Shown: positions 1 through 5,238 of the stretch, piece by piece
How positions within the stretch are numbered: the stretch's first letter is position 1
Layout: the number at the start of each line of letters is the position of its first letter
Assembly: GCA_910584585.1 (NCBI GenBank)
Contig: CAJUBP010000071.1
Coordinates: forward strand, 6,893-12,159
Origin: an uncultured Lachnospiraceae bacterium
Lineage (GTDB): Bacteria > Bacillota > Clostridia > Lachnospirales > Lachnospiraceae
Reading direction: 5' to 3'
DNA length: 5,267 nucleotides
The notes under the pieces: generated by a model
What the model saw: the letters and a program-made list of their open reading frames with translations, nothing else
What the model was told of the DNA's origin: nothing
Databases searched by the model: none
Translations under genes and position numbers: made by a program

Positions 1-36
1 GTTGTAGTTCCCAATTATTTCTTGGTATGGTATAAT
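1..36 (+). CRISPR. CRISPR repeat, cas2-proximal end of a type II-C array
   Basis: A 36-nt unit begins GTTGTAGTTCCC and ends GGTATGGTATAAT, the usual length and end pattern of type II-C repeats (Neisseria repeats begin GTTGTAGCTCCC and end CTACAAT). Only one copy is in the window, so the array is inferred. The decisive support is the matching anti-repeat at 5112-5150: positions 2-7 and 14-28 are identical there, 31-36 are identical, and 29-30 would form G:U pairs in RNA. This pairing fixes crRNA transcription on the + strand, opposite to the cas genes. No second repeat occurs to the right of position 36, so this is the terminal repeat on the cas2 side and spacers should lie left of the window. 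Confidence 0.9.
28..36 (+). promoter_or_regulatory. Extended -10 promoter embedded in the CRISPR repeat
   Basis: The last nine bases of the repeat read TGGTATAAT, a perfect TGn-TATAAT extended -10 element. No good -35 lies at 16-18 bp upstream, which extended -10 promoters can tolerate. Neisseria type II-C repeats carry a comparable element that starts a separate crRNA in each spacer. By analogy, every repeat of this array may be a promoter. From this terminal copy, transcription would begin near position 42-44, directly at the hairpin 44-82. The element is seen; its activity is inferred. Confidence 0.65.
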
Positions 37-136
37 AGGGAACAAAAATCCCGCATACCTTCTACGGTTGTGCGGGATTTTTACACAAAAAAAATCTCAG
101 GATCCTTTCCAAAACATATGCCATTCTGTTCTTTTT
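37..136. other. Non-coding flank between the CRISPR array and cas2 (leader or trailer)
   Basis: These 100 bases hold no gene. They contain GGGAAC (38-43), which is complementary to GTTCCC inside the repeat (7-12). They also contain the bidirectional terminator (44-82), an A-run (87-94) and a palindrome AGGATCCT (99-106). Whether this side is where Cas1-Cas2 insert new spacers cannot be read from a single repeat. Relative to crRNA transcription it is the downstream (trailer) side. Confidence 0.5.
44..82. terminator. Bidirectional intrinsic terminator shared by the cas operon and the CRISPR array
   Basis: AAAAATCCCGCA (44-55) and TGCGGGATTTTT (71-82) form a perfect 12-bp inverted repeat around a 15-nt loop. 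ACC (57-59) and GGT (66-68) inside the loop can extend the stem. The A/T ends give a U-tract on both strands, so the hairpin can stop cas9-cas1-cas2 mRNA arriving leftward and array transcripts arriving rightward. It sits 54 bp past the cas2 stop and 7 bp past the repeat, as expected for convergent units. Confidence 0.85.
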
Positions 137-457
137 CTAAAAAATATTCAATAATTCCACCGACTCCCTCGTATCATCAAAAGTCTTTTTTCCTAACAAA
201 ATACGTATAGATTCATATTGTTTCTCCGTTATAGTTAACAGACGTACAGAACCCTTTGGGGGAAGATTCAAATTCAATCTTGCTTCATGTTTCTCTACGG
301 CATCCGTTCCATTACAGACTCTTGTATAGACGGAAAACTGCATCATATGATATCCATCCTTCAATAAAAAATTCCGAAATTTCGCTGCCGCCTTCCGTTC
401 TTTTGCGGTTACTACCGGTAAATCAAAAAATACTATCATTCGCATAAATTTATTCAT
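137..457 (-). CDS. cas2: CRISPR-associated protein Cas2 (type II-C)
   Basis: The 106-aa product has the length and fold signature of Cas2, the small ferredoxin-like protein that dimerises and bridges two Cas1 dimers in the spacer-integration complex. The first beta strand (residues 7-13, MIVFFDL) ends in the conserved Asp12. The stretch FLLKDGYHMMQFSVYTR (about 30-46) matches the helix and second strand typical of type II Cas2. The ATG at 457 is preceded by AAAGGA (466-471) at 8 nt spacing, and the start overlaps the cas1 stop by 8 bp (TATGAATAA), suggesting translational coupling. Both Met5 and Met7 are possible alternative starts but lack as good a site. In Cas1-Cas2 integrases the role of Cas2 is structural; nuclease activity is not required. 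There is no sign of truncation. It is the last gene of the operon, followed by the terminator at 44-82. Confidence 0.95.
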   Translation of the reverse strand: MNKFMRMIVFFDLPVVTAKERKAAAKFRNFLLKDGYHMMQFSVYTRVCNGTDAVEKHEARLNLNLPPKGSVRLLTITEKQYESIRILLGKKTFDDTRESVELLNIF

Positions 458-1355
458 AACTGTGTTCCTTTAACTGCATCAGCTCCGGCAAATTTAACAT
501 CTCACATTTTTCCTGTAATGCGCTGCTATAACTTGCTGCCATACTGTCAATACAGTTGTTAAGAATTCGTTTTTCTCCTTTTATCTGCATTTCGAAGTTT
601 ACAATCCCATACAATCCGCGTTTAATTTCCGGTGACAATACATTTTCCGTCTGTGAAATATCAAATTTAGAGGCTACATACAGATCTACAATGGGACGAA
701 ACGGCTCAATAAAATCATCCGCCAGATTAAAACTGTTCAATTCACTCCGGTGAAATATCCCCATCGAAGGCTCCATGCCATAACATACAATACTCCGGGC
801 TATCATGCCTCTTATAATAGCGTATCCATAATTCAGCGCCGCGTTAATAATGTGTTCATCTCCTCTGGTAAAATTCATTCCATACAGTTTCCGAAAATAA
901 AAAGACGCCGCTTTAGCTTCAACATGTGTTTTATCTCCTGACTGCACTTCCCGGCACATTCTCCGCAGTTCCTCGGCCCCCTCCTTTCCGCTGAACTGCA
1001 GACATAAAGACTGATTCATAATTTTTTGTACAATAATCTGCTGCCATAACCGCTTTTGCAAAGGTTTTCCGGCATCTATCTGGCACCTCAAGAGTTTGTA
1101 GTGGCGGCTGTGCCTAACCATAGGAAGCAGCACGCCATTGGGCAAATGTTTCTCATCACAGACATACAACGCAATCCCCAGTTCCGCAAACTTCTGCAGC
1201 ATATAGGCAGAGATTGTCACAGACTGGTTTTCTATCAGTATCGTGCTGATATCTTCTAAAGGAATTTTGACCTTTGCTTCGCTCTCGATTACTAACTGCT
1301 GATTTTCTATATGAAGCTTTCGATTCCCCTCAATTTTTATATTGCGATAACCCAT
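450..1355 (-). CDS. cas1: CRISPR-associated endonuclease/integrase Cas1 (type II)
   Basis: This 301-aa protein is the metal-dependent integrase that inserts protospacers next to a repeat, acting with Cas2. It has an N-terminal beta domain (about 1-75) and a helical catalytic domain (about 80-301). The expected metal ligands are present: Glu146 in HVEAKAASFYF, His202 in GIFHRSELNSFNLADDF and Glu217 in DDFIEPFRPIVD. They match Glu149, His205 and Glu220 of Streptococcus pyogenes Cas1 in spacing and context. I chose the ATG at 1355 because MGYRNIKIEGNRKL is the normal Cas1 N-terminus and AAAGGGAGG lies just upstream. A GTG at 1403 would add 16 basic residues without family support. The gene lies 67 bp after cas9 and overlaps cas2, so the three form one operon. 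No Csn2 or Cas4 gene accompanies it, which fits subtype II-C. Confidence 0.96.
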   Translation of the reverse strand: MGYRNIKIEGNRKLHIENQQLVIESEAKVKIPLEDISTILIENQSVTISAYMLQKFAELGIALYVCDEKHLPNGVLLPMVRHSRHYKLLRCQIDAGKPLQKRLWQQIIVQKIMNQSLCLQFSGKEGAEELRRMCREVQSGDKTHVEAKAASFYFRKLYGMNFTRGDEHIINAALNYGYAIIRGMIARSIVCYGMEPSMGIFHRSELNSFNLADDFIEPFRPIVDLYVASKFDISQTENVLSPEIKRGLYGIVNFEMQIKGEKRILNNCIDSMAASYSSALQEKCEMLNLPELMQLKEHSYE

Positions 1356-1359
1356 ACGT

Positions 1360-1368
1360 CCTCCCTTT
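1360..1368 (-). promoter_or_regulatory. Ribosome binding site deciding the cas1 start
   Basis: On the - strand AAAGGGAGG lies 4 nt before the ATG at 1355. This near-consensus site supports ATG 1355 over the in-frame GTG at 1403. The site lies inside the reading frame of the longer candidate, which further argues against that one. Confidence 0.8.
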
Positions 1369-1422
1369 CTTTGAAAAATCTTATCTGAATTTCTCTTTCG
1401 CACAAAAGATCTATGAAAAACT

Positions 1423-4400
1423 CTAATGAAATCCGATCCGTTTCTCGTGCCTTACTTCCGACACATTGCCTAAAACATCAACCTGATACTTTTTAAGGTT
1501 CTCCAATCCTTGTATTCCTAAGCTTTTATACGTAAAACTTCCATCATGCGCCTTCCCATTAAAACTTGCCGTCGCAATATCAGCCCCATAATAATAAACA
1601 ATCTCTTCATTGATCACTTTTGACGTGCCGTCCGCGCAAGTTACCTTTTTCCCATTCTTGGATTTAAAGGAAATCAAATCTCTGGAATACAGGCTGAATA
1701 GAAAATCTTTATCTTCCATTTCCCTCCACTGCTGAAATGGTTTTCCTACGGTTACCGCTTTCATCGGCAGCTTTTTTCTCACCACATCCGCAATATAAAC
1801 AGGCACAAAATAATACTTCCCATTCGCGCGGAACACGTCTACACGCACCATGGAACCATTGGCATTTGCAGCGATTCCTTCACCGGAATTCACATATACG
1901 CCCAGCGTCAGCTTATCGTAAGTTTTCACTTTGCGGACAAGATTTCCTCTGGTTCCGTCTGACTTTGGTTTATAGAAGGGCTCTTCAAAAGCCTTTTTCG
2001 CGTCTCCGCCGTACAGTAAAAGCTGTTTTTTCAAAGCCTGATACAGCAATTTATCGCTGTCTGGATTGTAATAATTCGCAATTTCCCCTGTCTTTTTATT
2101 CAGCGTCAGGTCTGTCAGAGCGGTTTTCGTCAGCACACATCCTGTTTCCTCATAATGTCTCGGGCTTCGCACGGTATCTGCATGGGCTGCCCCTGTCATT
2201 TTCCGGTTCGGCATTCTGGACACAAATATAGGACGGATCATATTTTCCTCGTAAAACCATTCCGGATAATCCAGATTCCTTGCAACATCCGCATGTGTTT
2301 CTATAAAGTTTCTGGGATCCTCTCCCATTCGAATGTCCAGTTCCTCCTTAAAATATTCCCAGGGCCGGGGAATACGCGCGCCGAATTCTTCGTCCCACTG
2401 GTCTTTGGTAAAATCATCCCTTGAAAGCATTTCACCTGTCTCTATGTCTACAGCTACATATTTTTTAACGTAATGCCGTTCCCGCCACTGCGCATTTCTG
2501 GTAATCCTCTCTATCATACCATCCGTACAGCAGGCAATGACTACTGCGTCTCTTGCGTGATGCGTATCGATAGCGCGATCCTTTGCTGGTAACCCCCAAC
2601 GCTTCCGAAGATAATCGGTGATCACGCCGTTTACCGCAAAGACCTGTTTCTCCTTTTTAGGATTGCTCAAAGGCGCAAGCTCCAGGTTTTGCCGAATCAT
2701 ATTATATACTACACGTGTAATATATTTGGTGTCATTCAGATTCCGCTCCCGAAATTCTCTTTGTTCTTCCAGGGTAAATTCACGTTTCAGCAGATTCTGC
2801 TGTTTCCGATAATCCTTTACCAGAGCATTCACCCGCCCTTCAAACTCGCTCCACCGCGCAGGATCACTTTCACCAAAATACTCATAAGGAATCCGATTTC
2901 CTTTTTGCCGGTTCTCTTCTGCAGTCACCAGCACTTTGTTCCGGTAACTGTCATCAAAGGTAAGACTGTAAGGAAGAATATGATCAATATCATAGTCTCC
3001 CGTAAATAATTTTTGCAGAGGTATTTTTTCTCCAGAGTATAAACAGAATCCCCCCTGATCATGCCACAGGCGATATTTTAAAATATCCTTTCCTTTTGGA
3101 GAAAGAACGCCCCATTCTTGAATTTCTTTCTTCGCCCGCTCATTCTCACTCTGACGTTCCTTCATTCGAGAGGCCATTTTTTTACGCTCATCCGAATTTC
3201 TGGCCATCTCGCGGGCTAATTCTATATTGACGGCCTGAGGACTTCCATATTTCTGGATAATAGCATTAATTACTTTTACCGTCTGGGATACGGAACGTTT
3301 CACCACTGGATTGGTAATCTCATTGATAATATCCGTAATCTCTTTTCCTTTCAAGAATTTTGATTTCTCAGTTCTCTCGCTTCCTTTAAAATTATATCCT
3401 GCCTGTTCGCATGCTTCATTATAGACAAGACCTTCTTTCAGATAGGGCATCAATTTCCGCATAGCTTTCAGGGATACATGAAGAAAACCTTTGGGCGCTA
3501 ACTCCAACAATCTCTCAATCGTTTCTGAATCCAGATCTAATTTTTCTAATTCCCGTGTACGGGTATCGTCATTTTTATATAACGTAAGCACAGTTCCGAT
3601 TTCATCCAGAAGAACTTCCTGTTCCTGCTGTGGCAGCTTTTCCAAGGCACCAGCCATTTTATTTTTATATTCATGATACCAAGGAAGGCTTGCGAATTTC
3701 GTATTTTCTGTTTCTTTTATTCTTTCCGCGTCCCTGGCCTGTTCCAGTTCTTTTCCGCTGTTTTCGTCTTCTGCCTGCTCAAAGTTCAGCGCTTTCTCAC
3801 CTTTCGTCGGTTCCTCTTTCTTTTTAGACTTCTTTTTACTGCTGTAATTTAATGTGTTAAACTTGTATTTCTGTTCCAGTCTCAATGCCTTGCGGACTGC
3901 AGAATATTTTATTTCTTTTTGCTTATGCAGCAATTCTACCAGTATCTGCCGTTCTTCTTCTGATAAATATCTGCCGGAACCTCCCTGTTCCACAATCTTA
4001 AGATGATTGATTTTCTGCAGGGCAACAAACATTTCTGATGTATAAGCTGCTTTGGCGCCTCTCGGCTCCTGATTTTCTTTCGGTTCCAACGCGCATAACC
4101 CCACCCTGTCTCCAAAACCTTCCATGGCATAGGGGCTTGCGCTTCCGTCCGGCTGCTGTCCTGGACCCATATCAAAGGAACGCTGGCTTGTCATAATCGT
4201 AAGGTACGCTTCTTCCAATACCTCTGATGCTTTCTGGTTGCCAAATTCTCTCTGCCTGGCGAAAATAATCTGAACTTCCTCTTCCAGCATTTTCCGGTAG
4301 ATGGTGTGTTTGTAATCTCCCTGCTTGTTGCGGGGCGTCAGAATATACCCCTGCTCATTCCAGGAACACGCAGTCTTAAATTTCTCATCTTTATATATCA

Positions 4401-4911
4401 TCTCGCCTACGGTCCGGTAGCCGCGCTCTTCCATCAATTTTCTGTTTTCTTCGGTCGCCGACAAAACAGCGCCCGTTTCCTTGTCTTTCAGTTCTGCTTT
4501 TCTGGTGGAACGAAATCCCCTGTGCTTTGCAATATGCAGCAATATCTGCGCAAATTCTTCATCTTTCAATTTTCGATCCAGCGCCTCATACCGCAATTGA
4601 TAAACGTCCGGCAATCCGGGCGCGCGATAACGTTCCATAAACTTGTCAATCTGTATCATGCCGTTCTCCTGAAGCAGCCATTTGATCCGTTCCAGGCGGT
4701 GCTTTCTGCGGCGCAGTCTCCTTCTCGTTGTCCTGGCGTTCCGCCTGGGCTCAGCCAGCGCAGCCCCTGTTTTGGGCACTTCCGCCGCTTCAAACAGTCT
4801 TACCCCTAAATCCACAATCCGAATTGGCTGATCCTTACTGTTATTTTCCAATACTGCCCATCCGACAGACGCAATTCCTATATCCAATCCGATTCTGTAA
4901 TTCAATTCCAT
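1423..4911 (-). CDS. cas9: Type II-C CRISPR effector nuclease Cas9
   Basis: This RNA-guided DNA endonuclease of 1162 aa uses crRNA:tracrRNA to cut both strands of invading DNA. RuvC-I is YRIGLDIGIASVGW with catalytic Asp10. An arginine-rich bridge helix spans about 56-76, and the REC lobe about 80-545. RuvC-II is VNIELAREMAR with Glu564. The HNH domain has YDIDHILPYS with His644, then Asn658 and Asn667 at the spots matching SpCas9 Asn854 and Asn863. RuvC-III is THHARDAVV with His785 and Asp788. The C-terminal WED/PAM-interacting part contains VDVF-NGKYYFVPVY (1024-1039) and ends KYQVDVLGNV. From memory, these match Geobacillus Cas9 (1087 aa) closely. The extra length comes mainly from a charged Lys/Glu insertion (about 357-405) and a smaller Gly/Pro-rich one (about 247-262). 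All catalytic residues are present. ATG 4911 was chosen because MELNYRIGLDIG fits the family and AAAGGGG precedes it. An in-frame ATG at 4989 would add 26 aa. Confidence 0.97.
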   Translation of the reverse strand: MELNYRIGLDIGIASVGWAVLENNSKDQPIRIVDLGVRLFEAAEVPKTGAALAEPRRNARTTRRRLRRRKHRLERIKWLLQENGMIQIDKFMERYRAPGLPDVYQLRYEALDRKLKDEEFAQILLHIAKHRGFRSTRKAELKDKETGAVLSATEENRKLMEERGYRTVGEMIYKDEKFKTACSWNEQGYILTPRNKQGDYKHTIYRKMLEEEVQIIFARQREFGNQKASEVLEEAYLTIMTSQRSFDMGPGQQPDGSASPYAMEGFGDRVGLCALEPKENQEPRGAKAAYTSEMFVALQKINHLKIVEQGGSGRYLSEEERQILVELLHKQKEIKYSAVRKALRLEQKYKFNTLNYSSKKKSKKKEEPTKGEKALNFEQAEDENSGKELEQARDAERIKETENTKFASLPWYHEYKNKMAGALEKLPQQEQEVLLDEIGTVLTLYKNDDTRTRELEKLDLDSETIERLLELAPKGFLHVSLKAMRKLMPYLKEGLVYNEACEQAGYNFKGSERTEKSKFLKGKEITDIINEITNPVVKRSVSQTVKVINAIIQKYGSPQAVNIELAREMARNSDERKKMASRMKERQSENERAKKEIQEWGVLSPKGKDILKYRLWHDQGGFCLYSGEKIPLQKLFTGDYDIDHILPYSLTFDDSYRNKVLVTAEENRQKGNRIPYEYFGESDPARWSEFEGRVNALVKDYRKQQNLLKREFTLEEQREFRERNLNDTKYITRVVYNMIRQNLELAPLSNPKKEKQVFAVNGVITDYLRKRWGLPAKDRAIDTHHARDAVVIACCTDGMIERITRNAQWRERHYVKKYVAVDIETGEMLSRDDFTKDQWDEEFGARIPRPWEYFKEELDIRMGEDPRNFIETHADVARNLDYPEWFYEENMIRPIFVSRMPNRKMTGAAHADTVRSPRHYEETGCVLTKTALTDLTLNKKTGEIANYYNPDSDKLLYQALKKQLLLYGGDAKKAFEEPFYKPKSDGTRGNLVRKVKTYDKLTLGVYVNSGEGIAANANGSMVRVDVFRANGKYYFVPVYIADVVRKKLPMKAVTVGKPFQQWREMEDKDFLFSLYSRDLISFKSKNGKKVTCADGTSKVINEEIVYYYGADIATASFNGKAHDGSFTYKSLGIQGLENLKKYQVDVLGNVSEVRHEKRIGFH

Positions 4912-4917
4912 ACCTTT

Positions 4918-4926
4918 CCCCTTTCC
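4918..4926 (-). promoter_or_regulatory. Ribosome binding site deciding the cas9 start
   Basis: GGAAAGGGG on the - strand lies 6 nt before the ATG at 4911. This purine-rich Shine-Dalgarno site places the start so that Asp10 of RuvC-I is ten residues in, as in many Cas9 proteins. The rival ATG at 4989 has AAGGG only 2 nt upstream, a cramped spacing, and an in-frame TAA at 4996-4998 just before it. Confidence 0.75.
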
Positions 4927-4989
4927 GCAAAACCATCCATCTTTCACATCCATGCGCAGTTCTTTCGTAATCGAATCGGGAAGAGCCAT

Positions 4990-5056
4990 CTTCCCTTACT
5001 CGTCGCGCGCCCCGTGCGCCGCATAGCGGCATGTTTCCGCTGCACAGGGCTGTGCA
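4990..5056 (-). other. GC-rich, hairpin-prone leader between tracrRNA and cas9
   Basis: The segment is far more GC-rich than its surroundings. It can form a TGCACA-GCCC-TGTGCA hairpin (5041-5056) and a GCCGC-TAT-GCGGC hairpin (5018-5030). The second competes with GCGG-AAACATG-CCGC (5026-5040), so the two are mutually exclusive. I see no convincing sigma-A promoter between the tracrRNA terminator and the cas9 ATG, so a cas9 mRNA reading through the terminator would carry this leader. It may be a regulatory 5' UTR or an inserted repeat element; sequence alone does not decide. Confidence 0.4.
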
Positions 5057-5058
5057 TA

Positions 5059-5089
5059 AAAGATAATCCCATTCCGAAGAATGGGATTA
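5059..5089 (-). terminator. tracrRNA intrinsic terminator, also the last structural hairpin of tracrRNA
   Basis: TAATCCCATTC (5064-5074) and GAATGGGATTA (5079-5089) form an 11-bp perfect stem. On the - strand the loop is the stable tetraloop TTCG, followed by TCTTTT. The U-tract is short and interrupted by C, so termination may be incomplete. Partial read-through would supply cas9 mRNA. Confidence 0.88.
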
Positions 5090-5111
5090 GAGCTTTTTGG
5101 TGTTCTACCTT

Positions 5112-5150
5112 ATTGTAGAAACCGTATTATTTCTTGGTATAATATAATAC
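5112..5150. repeat. Anti-repeat, a diverged copy of the CRISPR repeat
   Basis: On the + strand, 5113-5118 (TTGTAG), 5126-5140 (15 bases) and 5143-5148 (TATAAT) are identical to repeat positions 2-7, 14-28 and 31-36. The differences are a 7-for-6 base internal block (5119-5125) and AA for GG at 5141-5142. The latter still pairs as G:U in RNA. This looks like a former repeat turned into tracrRNA. Its + strand retains TGGTATAAT (5135-5143). Confidence 0.93.
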
Positions 5151-5156
5151 ACGTTC

Positions 5157-5185
5157 AGTATAACCTAATTATCCCATTTTGTAAA
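5157..5185 (-). promoter_or_regulatory. Sigma-A promoter for tracrRNA (and possibly the cas operon)
   Basis: On the - strand, TTTACA (5180-5185) and TATACT (5157-5162) are separated by exactly 17 bp. Both boxes match consensus in five of six positions. An AT-rich tract further upstream (about 5195-5220) could act as an UP element. The predicted start near 5150 falls at the first base of the anti-repeat. It is the only good promoter seen for leftward transcription in the window. Confidence 0.85.
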
Positions 5186-5222
5186 TATCTGTCGGAAAAT
5201 TTTTGTCTATTTATGTAACAGT

Positions 5223-5238
5223 TCAGCCTTTCGGCTGA
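5223..5238. repeat. Small perfect hairpin of unknown role at the right edge
   Basis: TCAGCC and GGCTGA form a 6-bp stem, which on the - strand is closed by a GAAA tetraloop. The left flank reads GTAACAG, and the arrangement looks like one decayed arm pair of a longer palindrome. It has no U-tract on the - strand; on the + strand only a distant A-run follows. It could be the end of an upstream gene's terminator or a dispersed palindromic repeat. No gene is visible from 5186 to the window end. Confidence 0.4.

Larger units (their letters stand above)
5058..5150 (-). ncRNA. tracrRNA of the type II-C system
   Basis: Read on the - strand, the RNA starts near 5150, 6-7 nt after the -10 box, and runs about 93 nt to the U-rich end near 5058. 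Its 5' part (5150-5112) is an anti-repeat. CUACAAU pairs with the repeat's first seven bases (one G:U), an internal loop follows, and then 23 bases pair with repeat positions 14-36 with two G:U pairs. After the anti-repeat comes CUACAAUAAGG, a conserved junction also seen in Neisseria tracrRNA. Next is a small nexus-like hairpin GGU-AGAAC-ACC (5109-5099) and an A-rich linker, and finally the terminator hairpin. The RNA matures with crRNA, normally through RNase III, and is the scaffold for Cas9. It lies upstream of cas9 on the same strand. The exact ends are predicted. Confidence 0.92.

Noticed and set aside
99..106. Palindrome AGGATCCT near the cas2 end
   Set aside because: It is an eight-base palindrome without a proper loop. 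The T-run after it on the - strand is suggestive, but the stem is too short to be called a terminator.
22..210. Small + strand frame starting with TTG inside the repeat
   Set aside because: It runs through the terminator and into antisense cas2. It has no ribosome site, and its start lies in the CRISPR repeat.
1356..1403. Longer cas1 from GTG 1403
   Set aside because: It adds 16 basic residues with no family match, and the strong ribosome site at 1360-1368 would lie inside it.
1356..1422. Possible promoter TTGTGC-16 bp-TAAGAT between cas9 and cas1
   Set aside because: The -35 box matches in only three of six positions and the -10 box in four. The short gap and shared direction are better explained by one operon.
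1737..2231. 164-codon open frame on the + strand
   Set aside because: It lies entirely inside cas9 on the opposite strand, its translation has no recognisable domain, and it lacks a convincing ribosome site. It is a shadow of the cas9 frame.
3936..4175. 79-codon open frame on the - strand inside cas9
   Set aside because: It is a different frame of the cas9 REC region. The cas9 frame is continuous and conserved across it.
4306..4809. 167-codon open frame on the + strand
   Set aside because: It is antisense to the cas9 N-terminal half, including the bridge helix. Its composition reflects the complement of conserved Cas9 codons.
4841..5032. 63-codon - strand frame overlapping the cas9 start
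   Set aside because: It is out of frame with cas9, has no good ribosome site, starts within a hairpin, and its second half is a shadow of the RuvC-I coding region.
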